Shown here in pieces: positions 55,133 to 64,000 of a DNA stretch of 64,000 nt; the first letter of the stretch is position 1; the number at the start of each line of letters is the position of its first letter. The position numbers and the translations under genes were made by a program. The DNA is from Roseihalotalea indica (GTDB taxonomy: Bacteria; Bacteroidota; Bacteroidia; Cytophagales; Cyclobacteriaceae), in NCBI RefSeq assembly GCF_022458895.1, contig NZ_JAINFL010000007.1, forward strand, positions 186,001 through 250,000, read 5' to 3'. Below the pieces are notes generated by a model. It was not told the origin of the DNA, did no database searches, and was given only the letters and a program-made list of their open reading frames with translations.

Positions 55133-56146
55133 ATGAAGACATTAGTGTGTACGGAACCACGAAAGTTTGAGTATAAAAAAGGACAACGCCCGGAATCAGT
55201 GGAAGGCAAGGCCATTATCAAGATAAAACGTATTGGGGTTTGTGGAACCGATCTGCACGCCTTTGAAGGCACTCAGCCGTTTCTGAGTTATCCCCGCATC
55301 TTAGGCCATGAACTGGCCGGAGTGTTGGTAGAGGGTGATCATGCCCCGGGCTTTGAAGCGGGTGAGATTGTTTCGTTCATTCCCTACTTTAACTGCGGTA
55401 CCTGTATCGCCTGCCTAAGCGGCAAGCCCAACTGTTGTGTGCATATGCAGGTCTGCGGGGTGCACGTAGATGGGGGCATGGCGGAGTACCTCTCGGTTCC
55501 TTCCGCTTCCTTATTGCACAGTGATGGACTAAGCCTGGATGAAATGGCCCTGGTAGAACCGCTGGCCATCGGAGCCCACGGCGTCCGGCGGGCAGCGATT
55601 GAGCCGGGAGAATTCGTACTGGTGGTAGGGGCGGGTCCTATCGGCCTGGGAACCATGGAGTTTGCCCGCATTGCCGGGGGGAAGGTGATTGCCTTGGATA
55701 TCAATGCCCAACGACTTCAGTTCTGTAAAGACAAACTCAAGGTCGCGCATACAATTAACGCTTTGGATGCCGATGTTGCGGAGCAGTTGAAAGAAATTAC
55801 CGGGGGAGATATGCCTACCGTCGTGATGGATGCTACCGGAAGCCTGAAGGCAATCAACCAGGCTTTTCAGTATATGGCCCACGGCGCCCGATACGTGCTG
55901 ATCGGGTTACAACGGGGAGATATCTCATTCAGTCATCCGGAGTTTCATAAGCGGGAGGGTACGCTCATGAGTAGCCGCAACGCTACACGACAAGATTTCG
56001 AGCAAGTCATCAGCGCCTTAAAAAGCAAGGAAGTGAAGCCCTCTACCTATATTACCCACCGGGCAGTCTTTGATGAAGTGAGTACTGAATTTGCGCATTG
56101 GTTGAACCCGGAGATAGGCGTTATTAAAGCCATGATTGAGCTTTGA
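55133..56146 (+). CDS. Zinc-binding alcohol dehydrogenase (sugar-acid 5-dehydrogenase-like)
   Basis: A 337-residue MDR dehydrogenase. Catalytic zinc ligands are in GVCGTDLHAFEG and GHELAG; the structural zinc cysteines are in FNCGTCIACLSGKPNCC; the Rossmann motif is GAGPIGLGTMEFA. The family includes L-galactonate 5-dehydrogenase and related enzymes. Following an aldose dehydrogenase-like AKR by 40 nt, it could oxidise the fuconate or galactonate formed. The AACCTA element occurs twice before it (55104, 55116). Confidence 0.85.
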   Translation: MKTLVCTEPRKFEYKKGQRPESVEGKAIIKIKRIGVCGTDLHAFEGTQPFLSYPRILGHELAGVLVEGDHAPGFEAGEIVSFIPYFNCGTCIACLSGKPNCCVHMQVCGVHVDGGMAEYLSVPSASLLHSDGLSLDEMALVEPLAIGAHGVRRAAIEPGEFVLVVGAGPIGLGTMEFARIAGGKVIALDINAQRLQFCKDKLKVAHTINALDADVAEQLKEITGGDMPTVVMDATGSLKAINQAFQYMAHGARYVLIGLQRGDISFSHPEFHKREGTLMSSRNATRQDFEQVISALKSKEVKPSTYITHRAVFDEVSTEFAHWLNPEIGVIKAMIEL

Positions 56147-56171
56147 TCATGTCCGGAATATCAGTTAATCG

Positions 56172-56181
56172 GAAACGTTTC
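56172..56181. promoter_or_regulatory. LacI-type palindrome upstream of GH95
   Basis: GAAACGTTTC, a perfect 10-bp palindrome with the same AAACGTTT core as the two lacI operators, lies 47 bp before the GH95 start. It makes GH95 and the genes after it candidates for the same LacI regulon. Confidence 0.5.
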
Positions 56182-56227
56182 AATGATAGAACACGATACA
56201 CCTAACCCATTCAACTTATAGATATTG

Positions 56228-58693
56228 ATGAGACAATTTTTTTCATTACTGTTACTGATTCTTTCAATCTCAAGCTTCGCCCAGGATACGACCACTTTAA
56301 AGTTATGGTACGATAACCCCTCGGGCGAGACCTGGGAAAATGCGCTGCCCATCGGCAACGGCCGACTGGGTGCGATGGTGTTTGGGAATGTAGAACAGGA
56401 AATCCTTCAGCTAAACGAACACACTGTATGGTCGGGAAGTCCCAACCGCAATGATAACCCGGATGCGCTGGCGGCCCTGCCGGAAATACGCGAACTGATC
56501 TTTGCGGGTAAGCAAAAGGAAGCCGAAGAACTGGCCGCTAAAACCATTCAGACCAAAAAGTCCAACGGACAGATGTTTCAGCCAGTGGGCAGCCTCAACC
56601 TGTACTTCGACGGGCACGATGAGTATACCGATTACTACCGGGAGCTGGACATTGAGCGGGCCGTTACCAAAACTTCCTATACAGTAGGTGACGTGACCTA
56701 CACCCGGGAAGTCCTGGCCTCCTTCCCCGACTCGGTCATCGTCATGCGACTGACGGCTAACCAGCCAAGTAGTGTTTCTTTTACGGCTTCTTTTTCCACA
56801 CCCCAACCGCACGCCTCAGTGGCAACAACCTCGGACAATGAACTGACCATCTTCGGAACCACTCCCGACCACGAAGGGGTAGAGGGTAAGGTTAAATTCA
56901 AAGGAATCGCCCGCATCAAACCGGAAGGCGGTACGCTCACTTCTTCCGATACCGCCCTGATCGTAAGCGATGCTGACGCAGCCACGATCTATATTTCCAT
57001 GGCTACCAACTTCAATAATTACCAGGACATTAGCGGGGATGAAAACGAACGAGCAGCGAACTATATGCAGGAAACTTATTCGAAATCGTATGAAACAATT
57101 CAGGAGGCTCATGTGCCAGTTTATCAGCAATACTTCAACCGGGTGTCACTGGACTTAGGGATGACCGAGGCTGCAAAGCTTCCCACCGACGAACGGCTAA
57201 GAAATTTTCGTACGTCTGATGATCCTCAACTGGTGACACTTTACTACCAGTACGGACGCTACCTGTTAATTTCCTCTTCTCAGCCGGGTGGTCAACCCGC
57301 TAACCTGCAAGGTATCTGGAACACTCATCTGAATCCGCCCTGGGACAGTAAGTACACGATCAACATCAATGCAGAGATGAACTACTGGCCCGCCGAAAAA
57401 ACAAACCTGGCCGAATTACACGAGCCTTTTCTCCGCATGGTAGAAGAAATGGCGGAGACCGGCCAGGAAACGGCCCGCGTGATGTACGGTGCCCGAGGCT
57501 GGATGGCCCACCACAATACCGATATCTGGCGCATTACCGGCCCGGTGGATGCCATTTTCTGGGGTATCTGGAGTGGGGGTGGCGGCTGGACCAGCCAGCA
57601 CCTATGGGAACATTACCTGTACAGTGGTGATACGTCTTATCTGGCTTCGGTGTACCCGGTGCTGAAAGGCGCGGCCACCTTTTACGTAGATTATCTGGTG
57701 GAAAACCCGGATAACGGCTGGCTGGTGGTAAACCCGGGTACCTCGCCGGAAAATGCTCCGGCAGCCCACGGTGGTTCTTCCCTAGATGCCGGAACCACTA
57801 TGGATAATCAGATCGTTTTTGACGTATTCAGCACCGCCATGCGCGCCGCCGAAATTCTGGGCGAAGATGCTGCTTTTGTGGATACGCTGGAGCAGATGCG
57901 GGAGAAATTGCCACCTATGCATATTGGTCAGCATGGGCAGTTGCAGGAATGGCTGGAGGATATTGACAGTCCAGATGATCATCACCGGCATATTTCTCAT
58001 TTATATGGTCTTTACCCCTCTAACCAAATCTCGCCTTATCGTACCCCTGAGTTATACAGTGCGGCTAAAACAACCCTCATTCACCGGGGCGATGTATCCA
58101 CCGGTTGGAGCATGGGCTGGAAGGTCAACTGGTGGGCCAAGATGCTGGATGGTAACCACGCTTATAAGCTGATTCAGAACCAGCTCTCTCCGGTAAAGAT
58201 GGGGCGAGGTGAGGGCGGCGGTTCCTATAACAACCTGTTTGATGCTCATCCGCCCTTTCAGATCGACGGTAACTTTGGGTGTACCTCCGGCATCACCGAA
58301 ATGCTCATGCAAAGTGCCGATGAGTCGGTGCATCTGCTCCCCGCCCTTCCCGACGTTTGGTCAGCTGGTAGCATCAGCGGGCTGCGGGCCAGGGGTGGGT
58401 TTGAAATCGTGAGTATGCACTGGGAAGAGGGGAAATTGGTAGAGGTTACCGTTGAATCCACGCTGGGAGGCAATCTTCGGGTAAGAGCCCCTAATGCACT
58501 GGAACTGGAGAATGGGAATTCGTTAACCGTAGCCACGGGTGAAAATGAGAACCCATTTTATCAGGTAGAGGAAACACCCGAGCCTGTCATCTCAGACCAG
58601 GCAACAATAACTCCGCTTGCGCTGGAAGAAACGATGCTTTACGATGTTCCGACTCAAGCCGGAAAAACCTATACGCTGGTTGCTTCCGAGTGA
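56228..58693 (+). CDS. Glycoside hydrolase family 95 (alpha-L-fucosidase / alpha-L-galactosidase)
   Basis: An 821-residue secreted GH95 enzyme; ATG 56228 gives a signal peptide ending SSFAQ. The N-terminal domain starts [28 protein letters not shown], and the (alpha/alpha)6 catalytic domain has the family residues: Asn379/Asn381 in [14 protein letters not shown], the acid Glu508 in [10 protein letters not shown], and Asp680 in FQIDGNFG. These correspond to the inverting mechanism in which Asn residues activate water. It would cleave terminal alpha-1,2-L-fucose or L-galactose from side chains. Confidence 0.93.
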   Translation: MRQFFSLLLLILSISSFAQDTTTLKLWYDNPSGETWENALPIGNGRLGAMVFGNVEQEILQLNEHTVWSGSPNRNDNPDALAALPEIRELIFAGKQKEAEELAAKTIQTKKSNGQMFQPVGSLNLYFDGHDEYTDYYRELDIERAVTKTSYTVGDVTYTREVLASFPDSVIVMRLTANQPSSVSFTASFSTPQPHASVATTSDNELTIFGTTPDHEGVEGKVKFKGIARIKPEGGTLTSSDTALIVSDADAATIYISMATNFNNYQDISGDENERAANYMQETYSKSYETIQEAHVPVYQQYFNRVSLDLGMTEAAKLPTDERLRNFRTSDDPQLVTLYYQYGRYLLISSSQPGGQPANLQGIWNTHLNPPWDSKYTININAEMNYWPAEKTNLAELHEPFLRMVEEMAETGQETARVMYGARGWMAHHNTDIWRITGPVDAIFWGIWSGGGGWTSQHLWEHYLYSGDTSYLASVYPVLKGAATFYVDYLVENPDNGWLVVNPGTSPENAPAAHGGSSLDAGTTMDNQIVFDVFSTAMRAAEILGEDAAFVDTLEQMREKLPPMHIGQHGQLQEWLEDIDSPDDHHRHISHLYGLYPSNQISPYRTPELYSAAKTTLIHRGDVSTGWSMGWKVNWWAKMLDGNHAYKLIQNQLSPVKMGRGEGGGSYNNLFDAHPPFQIDGNFGCTSGITEMLMQSADESVHLLPALPDVWSAGSISGLRARGGFEIVSMHWEEGKLVEVTVESTLGGNLRVRAPNALELENGNSLTVATGENENPFYQVEETPEPVISDQATITPLALEETMLYDVPTQAGKTYTLVASE

Positions 58694-58760
58694 TCATCAA
58701 ACAGACAGATAAAGGGAATGGTATAAACTGCTCAATTACACAACCTAAATAACCTTAAAG

Positions 58761-59735
58761 ATGCCGAAACGAGCATTATTGAAGAAAATAGAACGCATAT
58801 TAGTTACTTGTTGTCATACGCTCTTACTTTCAGTTGTCCTGGCTGGCCTGCTTTCTACCGAAACGAAAGCGCAAAACGATCCGTTGATACCGGTATTAAT
58901 TGTTGACGGCTTCAGTAATCATGATTGGCAGCAAACCACGGCCGTCACGAAGTGGATACTGGAGGAAAGCGGCCGCTTTCAGGTAGACGTGAGCACTATA
59001 CCGGCCGACAGTAGCAATTGGACGTCATGGCTGCCGCAGTTTTCCAGCTATGCCGTTGTCATCCAGAATACCAACAATATTCAGAATACTCGCTTGCGTT
59101 GGCCTACGCCCGCAGAGCAGGCGCTGGAGCGTTATGTGCAGCAGGGCGGCGGGTTGTATGTGCTTCATTCGGCTAACAACGCTTTCCCTCACTGGAAACA
59201 ATACGATAAAATGATTGGCCTGGGCTGGCGACCCGACACCGTCGGGGTTGCTTTGGAAATAGTGCCTGGGACGGTAATCTTACAACATCCCCCCGGCGAG
59301 GGAAAGGGTACCAGCCACGGGACGCGGTTCAATGCCTTGATTCAAATTCTAAACCGGCACCCAATCAATCAGGGCTACCCGGAAGCCTGGCAGACGATAA
59401 ACACTGAGGTGTATAGTTTCCCGCGGGGGCCAGCCGAAAATCTGACGGTATTATCGTATGCGTATGACAGCACCGATACGCAAAAGACGTGGCCCGTAGA
59501 GTGGGTGGTAGCCTACGGTCAAGGTAAGGTTTATAATTCAAGCCTGGGACATTTGTGGGAAGGAGAAAAATATCCACCGGCTTATCGCTGCGTTGGTTAT
59601 CAAACTACCGTCATCAGGGCAACGGAGTGGTTGGCTACCAGCAAAGTCACCTACCCCTTACCCGCCGACTTTCCAACCAGAGATTCACCCAGCCTTAGAC
59701 CGCAGTCCGGTTTTGTGCCGCCAATGAAGGAGTAG
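58761..59735 (+). CDS. Secreted ThuA-like protein
   Basis: A 324-residue protein with a signal-like N-terminus (hydrophobic stretch about 13-30, ending TETKAQ). The domain is a ThuA-like glutamine-amidotransferase fold: VLIVDGFSNHDWQQTT at the start, YVQQGGGLYVLHSANNAFPHW, GRGTSHG-type GKGTSHGTRF, and VVAYGQGKVYNSSLGHLW. Exported ThuA proteins are frequent in Bacteroidota carbohydrate loci; their reaction is not settled, and some are linked to 3-keto-sugar metabolism. Confidence 0.85.
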   Translation: MPKRALLKKIERILVTCCHTLLLSVVLAGLLSTETKAQNDPLIPVLIVDGFSNHDWQQTTAVTKWILEESGRFQVDVSTIPADSSNWTSWLPQFSSYAVVIQNTNNIQNTRLRWPTPAEQALERYVQQGGGLYVLHSANNAFPHWKQYDKMIGLGWRPDTVGVALEIVPGTVILQHPPGEGKGTSHGTRFNALIQILNRHPINQGYPEAWQTINTEVYSFPRGPAENLTVLSYAYDSTDTQKTWPVEWVVAYGQGKVYNSSLGHLWEGEKYPPAYRCVGYQTTVIRATEWLATSKVTYPLPADFPTRDSPSLRPQSGFVPPMKE

Positions 59736-59901
59736 CTAGTAACGTAGTTTGAGTAAATAAAAAGAGTTAAACCGTATTCTTTATCTGATGAGTAACTGAA
59801 CCTATTTACTTTACAATGAGAATTTTATAGACTATTGATTATCAATTATTTATTCTATCATTCAATCCTTCAACAATTCAGTCCTTGTACTTAATAATAA
59901 C

Positions 59902-61053
59902 ATGCGTAAAGTTTATTGCCTATCTATCGCGAGTGTTTTGATCGGCCTTTTTCAGGTAGTCAACGCTCAGCCCCCGCGGGGCCCTTTTGTGGTTTCGCCG
60001 AAGGTGCACGCCGACAAAACCGTTACCTTCAGCTATCTGGCGCCGGATGCCCATGAGGTATTACTTAGCGGGCAGTTTGCCAAAGAGCCTGTGCCTATGG
60101 AAAAAGGCGAACAGGGAATCTGGTCGGTCACAGTCGGCCCTATCGAGCCTGATATTTATCCCTACAGCTTTAAAGTGGATGGTATCACGGTAATGGACCC
60201 CGCCAACGAGGCTTACTTCCCGAATGAGCGGTTTAAGGCCAGCCTGGTAGATATCCCGGGCGACGAGCCTTTGGTACATGCCTTGCAGGACGTGCCCCAC
60301 GGCACTATTACGTACGAGTATTATCCTTCGGTCGAAGGAACCACCGGCTCTCTGGTGGTATACACCCCGCCCGGCTACGATGAGGATACTGATAAAGACT
60401 ATCCGGTGTTCTACCTGATTAGCGGAACGACTGATACCGAAGAAACCTGGTTCAAAGTAGGGAAAGCCAACCTGATTCTGGATAACCTCATTGCCCAGGG
60501 AAAAGCACAGCCCATGATCATCGTGATGCCCTACGGAAATATCGCTGCCCGAGTGGCGGAGCAAAAAGACCAACCCAAGCCGGACGATCCCATGCGGGGC
60601 GGAAGCGATGCCGAGGCTCGGGCTCAGGCTTTTGAAGATGATTTGGTCGATAACATCATTCCCTACATAGACAATTCCTATCGCACCATCAGCGACCGGG
60701 AATCTCGGGCAATCGGCGGCTTCTCTCGCGGAGGAGGTCAAACATTACGCACCGCTTTTGGCAATATGGATACTTTTGCCTGGATTTGCTGCTACAGTGC
60801 CTACCTCACCCCGGAAGACATGAATAATAAGTTTGCTTCCATTGCTGGCGATCCCGAAGAGACTAATGAGGAACTGGACCTGCTATGGGTTAGTGTAGGG
60901 GATGAAGACTTTTTGTACGATGGTACCATAGAATTTATGGATTACCTTAAAACCCACCAGATCAATTACAAAAGCCTGATCAGCGGTGGAGGACATACCT
61001 GGATGAACACCAAAAAGTATCTTGCGGAAACCGCTCAGCTACTCTTTCAATAA
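59902..61053 (+). CDS. Secreted CE1-like esterase with N-terminal E-set/CBM48-like domain (A)
   Basis: A 383-residue secreted protein; the signal peptide ends VVNAQ. Residues about 30-110 form an immunoglobulin-like E-set domain (VTFSYLAPDAHEVLLSGQF, DIYPYSFKVDGITVMDP). The alpha/beta hydrolase follows, with nucleophile Ser275 in GGFSRGGGQ, an acid in the GDEDFLYDG segment and His365 in SGGGHTWMN. The architecture matches Bacteroidota feruloyl/acetyl esterases that deacylate xylan side chains. The next gene is a tandem paralogue 8 nt away. Confidence 0.87.
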   Translation: MRKVYCLSIASVLIGLFQVVNAQPPRGPFVVSPKVHADKTVTFSYLAPDAHEVLLSGQFAKEPVPMEKGEQGIWSVTVGPIEPDIYPYSFKVDGITVMDPANEAYFPNERFKASLVDIPGDEPLVHALQDVPHGTITYEYYPSVEGTTGSLVVYTPPGYDEDTDKDYPVFYLISGTTDTEETWFKVGKANLILDNLIAQGKAQPMIIVMPYGNIAARVAEQKDQPKPDDPMRGGSDAEARAQAFEDDLVDNIIPYIDNSYRTISDRESRAIGGFSRGGGQTLRTAFGNMDTFAWICCYSAYLTPEDMNNKFASIAGDPEETNEELDLLWVSVGDEDFLYDGTIEFMDYLKTHQINYKSLISGGGHTWMNTKKYLAETAQLLFQ

Positions 61054-61061
61054 TCTGAACG

Positions 61062-62138
61062 ATGAAAAAATACCTGATAATCACGACTCTCATGGTGCTG
61101 GTAAGCCTGCACCTGATGGCCCAACGACCACCCCGGCTCAGCTCACCGGATGTACACGCTGATCATAGCATTACCTTCCGCTATCATGCTCCGGAGGCCC
61201 AACAACTCATGCTGCACGGAGAGTTTCTCACCGAACCTATAGCCATGACCCAGGAAGATTCAGGCATTTGGACGGTCACAGTCCCGCCAGTAGAGCCGGA
61301 TATTTATCCCTATTTCTTTGAGGAAGATGGCGTGCGGCTGGCCGACCCCAACAATACATACATTTTTGCCAATGAACGCTTTAAACGAAGCATCGTGGAG
61401 ATTCCGGGCGATGAGCCGCTGATTCATGCTCTTCAGGATGTACCCCACGGAAAGATCCACTACCGTTACTACGAGTCATCCACCCTGGATACCACCCGCC
61501 AGCTACTGGTCTACACTCCTCCGGGTTTTGAGATGCAGGGAGACCAACGGTATCCAGTCTTGTACCTGATTCACGGCGGCTCCGATACCGAGGAAACCTG
61601 GACCAAAGTAGGCAAGGCCAATCTGATTGCCGACAACCTGATTGCCCAAGGCAAGGCCGAGCCGATGATCATCGTGATGCCCTACGGGAATGTTCGTCCT
61701 GATCCCATGCCCGATTTTACGAAGGACGTGATCAACGATATTATTCCTTTTGTGGAGGATAACTACCCGGTTATTAGCGATAGTCAGCACCGGGCCGTAG
61801 CCGGGTTTTCCGTTGGCGGAGGTCAGACGTTGAACATCGGTCTGACTAATCCCGATAAATTTGCGTACGTGTGCTCCTACGCTCCCTATACCGCTACCGA
61901 GGAATTCAAAGAGAACTTCACCGACTGGTCGCCGGATGCTGAGAAAATGAACGAACAGTTAGCGCTGTTCACCGTCAGTGTGGGAACGGACGATTTTCTG
62001 TACGAAAGTGTAAAAGAGAATATTGCTATGTTTGAGGAAAAAAATATTGAGGTAGAGCCGCTAATCGTGTCCGGCGGGCATACCTGGATGAATTGCAAAC
62101 TATTTCTGGCCAACTCATTACCACAGTTGTTTAAATAG
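61062..62138 (+). CDS. Secreted CE1-like esterase with N-terminal E-set/CBM48-like domain (B)
   Basis: A 358-residue paralogue of the preceding esterase with the same layout: signal peptide ending LMAQ, E-set domain (ITFRYHAPEAQQLMLHGEF), and an alpha/beta hydrolase with Ser250 in AGFSVGGGQ and His340 in SGGHTWMN. It lacks the charged 25-residue insertion present in copy A after MPYGN (QKDQPKPDDPMRGGSDAEAR region). The pair probably arose by tandem duplication and may divide acetyl and feruloyl substrates. Confidence 0.87.
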   Translation: MKKYLIITTLMVLVSLHLMAQRPPRLSSPDVHADHSITFRYHAPEAQQLMLHGEFLTEPIAMTQEDSGIWTVTVPPVEPDIYPYFFEEDGVRLADPNNTYIFANERFKRSIVEIPGDEPLIHALQDVPHGKIHYRYYESSTLDTTRQLLVYTPPGFEMQGDQRYPVLYLIHGGSDTEETWTKVGKANLIADNLIAQGKAEPMIIVMPYGNVRPDPMPDFTKDVINDIIPFVEDNYPVISDSQHRAVAGFSVGGGQTLNIGLTNPDKFAYVCSYAPYTATEEFKENFTDWSPDAEKMNEQLALFTVSVGTDDFLYESVKENIAMFEEKNIEVEPLIVSGGHTWMNCKLFLANSLPQLFK

Positions 62139-62178
62139 TTTGAAATTCAGCCGTATTAACTTGTTAAATGTAAGATTC

Positions 62179-63273
62179 ATGAAAAAGGTAATTTGGTCAT
62201 TAGTAGTATTTACTTGGGTTATGTTGAATGGATGCGGGCAGCAATCCGGGACTCCCTCGGAAGAAAAGAAGGAGAGGCTTAAGGATTATTATTCGGGTTA
62301 CTTTCCGATCGGAGTAGCCGTTTCGCCCCGAGCGTTGAACACGGATGAAGCCGCCCTGATCAAACAGGAGTTCAACAGTATGACCGCTGAAAATGCCATG
62401 AAGATGGGCCCGATCCATCCGAAGGAAAACGAATACTTTTGGGGCGATGCCGACTCCATCGTAGCTTTTGCTCAGCGTAATAACATGAAAATGCGCGGGC
62501 ATACCCTGTGCTGGCACAATCAGACCCCCGACTGGATGTTTGTGGATGTCCAAGGCGATACCGTGTCTAAGGAGGTATTACTCAAGCGCTTAAAAGACCA
62601 TATCACTACGGTGGTGTCCCGCTACAAAGGAAAGATCTACGCCTGGGATGTGGTGAACGAGGTTATATCTGATAAAGCTGATGAGTTTTACCGTCCTTCG
62701 CCCTGGTACCAGATATGCGGGGAAGACTTCATTGCCGAGGCGTTCCGGTACGCCCACGAAGCCGACCCGCAAGCCCTGCTGTTTTATAATGATTACAATG
62801 AAATTGATAGCCTGAAACGGTCCAAGATTATTAAGATGGTGAGCGATCTGCAAGCAGCCGGAGTGCCTATTCACGGTATCGGGCTACAGGGGCACTGGGC
62901 GGTCAATGAGCCCTCAAGGGATCAACTGGAACAGACACTGACTGACTTTGCCGAAACCGGGCTTACCTTACAGGTGACGGAGCTGGATATCTCGGTGTAT
63001 CCCAAAGAACATTCCGCGCGGGAAAGCAGACCCGAAGATGAGAACGATGACTTCACGGCAGAAAAAGAACAGCAACAACGGGAGGTGTATGCCATGTGCT
63101 TCGAGCTTTTCCGTAAGCATCAACAGCACCTTACTGGAGTGACGTTCTGGAACATCAGCGACCGTCACAGTTGGCTGGACAACTTTCCGGTACGGGGCCG
63201 GAAAGACTACCCGCTATTGTTTGATCAAAATCTGGAGCCTAAGGAGGTGTACTGGGAGGTGGTTGATTTCTGA
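62179..63273 (+). CDS. Glycoside hydrolase family 10 endo-beta-1,4-xylanase
   Basis: A 364-residue GH10 enzyme; ATG 62179 gives a lipobox (Cys19 in LNGCGQ), so it is probably surface- or periplasm-anchored. Catalytic residues are the acid/base Glu161 in WDVVNEVI and the nucleophile Glu268 in LQVTELDIS. Substrate-cleft motifs are FNSMTAENAMKMGPIHP, RGHTLCWHNQTPDWMF and GVTFWNISDRHSWLDNFP. An upstream in-frame TTG (62140) adds 13 residues and spoils the signal. It is the depolymerase of the cluster and points to a xylan-type backbone. Confidence 0.95.
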   Translation: MKKVIWSLVVFTWVMLNGCGQQSGTPSEEKKERLKDYYSGYFPIGVAVSPRALNTDEAALIKQEFNSMTAENAMKMGPIHPKENEYFWGDADSIVAFAQRNNMKMRGHTLCWHNQTPDWMFVDVQGDTVSKEVLLKRLKDHITTVVSRYKGKIYAWDVVNEVISDKADEFYRPSPWYQICGEDFIAEAFRYAHEADPQALLFYNDYNEIDSLKRSKIIKMVSDLQAAGVPIHGIGLQGHWAVNEPSRDQLEQTLTDFAETGLTLQVTELDISVYPKEHSARESRPEDENDDFTAEKEQQQREVYAMCFELFRKHQQHLTGVTFWNISDRHSWLDNFPVRGRKDYPLLFDQNLEPKEVYWEVVDF

Positions 63274-63389
63274 GAAAGGGAGTCAGTCTATCTTAGAGAG
63301 TTAGACCTACCGCCAGTCTCTTTGGTAATCGCCGGGCTCATCTTTAAGCAATCTCCTTAAAATTGGAGGGAAATACATGAATAAATTAA

Positions 63390-64000
<611 letters not shown>

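Overview
The window looks like a chromosomal segment of a Bacteroidota bacterium, most likely an environmental or marine Cytophagales. The evidence is two SusC/SusD pairs, an ECF sigma/FecR pair beside an STN-type SusC, type B ribosomal protein L31, promoters of the TTTG-N18-20-TAnnTTTG type, and few Shine-Dalgarno sequences. Species cannot be assigned from the sequence alone.

Layout. (1) 1-11 kb is core housekeeping: an EEP-family nuclease/phosphatase, a DUF2237 protein, lepA, folD, queE, an outer-membrane-like protein, rpmE2, holB, hemC, a lipoprotein cyclophilin and an RmlD-like reductase. A four-helix-bundle (S23/IVS family) gene sits between folD and queE, bounded by 14-bp inverted repeats. 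(2) 11-17.4 kb holds a tandem pair of AGCS sodium:amino-acid symporters and a large WG/TPR-like lipoprotein. (3) 17.5-22.2 kb is an accessory-looking, AT-richer stretch. It starts at a tRNA-Pro gene with the unusual anticodon AGG, followed by a decayed tyrosine-recombinase N-terminus. An SDR/membrane protein/AraC operon comes next, then about 1.4 kb of gene-poor DNA with a possible reverse-transcriptase-like remnant. (4) 22.2-30.7 kb is a same-strand catabolic cluster ending in a good terminator: YdcZ-like membrane protein, Tat-targeted TIM-barrel isomerase/epimerase, MmsA-type dehydrogenase, cyclase-family hydrolase, Zn-alcohol dehydrogenase, SDR, full-length transketolase and cupin. Its substrate is not known. 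(5) 30.8-43.4 kb holds an ECF sigma factor diverging from FecR, an STN-containing SusC with SusD, a membrane-anchored PQQ dehydrogenase with an inserted cytochrome c domain, a secreted DUF1080+FG-GAP protein and a broken PKD lipoprotein. (6) 43.6-64 kb is a polysaccharide-utilisation region: two paralogous LacI regulators bracketing a GH97 gene, a second SusC/SusD pair, an aldo/keto reductase, a Zn-alcohol dehydrogenase, GH95, a ThuA-like protein, two tandem esterases, a GH10 xylanase and a third esterase cut by the window end.

How it works together (inference). The second SusCD locus with GH10, CE1-like esterases, GH95 and GH97 fits use of an esterified, fucose- or galactose-decorated plant or algal hemicellulose. 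The AKR and ADH could oxidise the released deoxy or hexose sugar. Both lacI genes share an identical 24-bp operator-like sequence in their upstream regions, and a related palindrome precedes GH95. The first SusCD pair is probably controlled by trans-envelope signalling through FecR and the ECF sigma factor. Upstream of each susC is a perfect intrinsic terminator facing the minus strand with no minus-strand gene to serve. This suggests short antisense RNAs over the susC leaders, one of the more interesting signals in the window.

No CRISPR array, rRNA operon, intact insertion sequence, toxin-antitoxin pair or recognisable defence system was seen.
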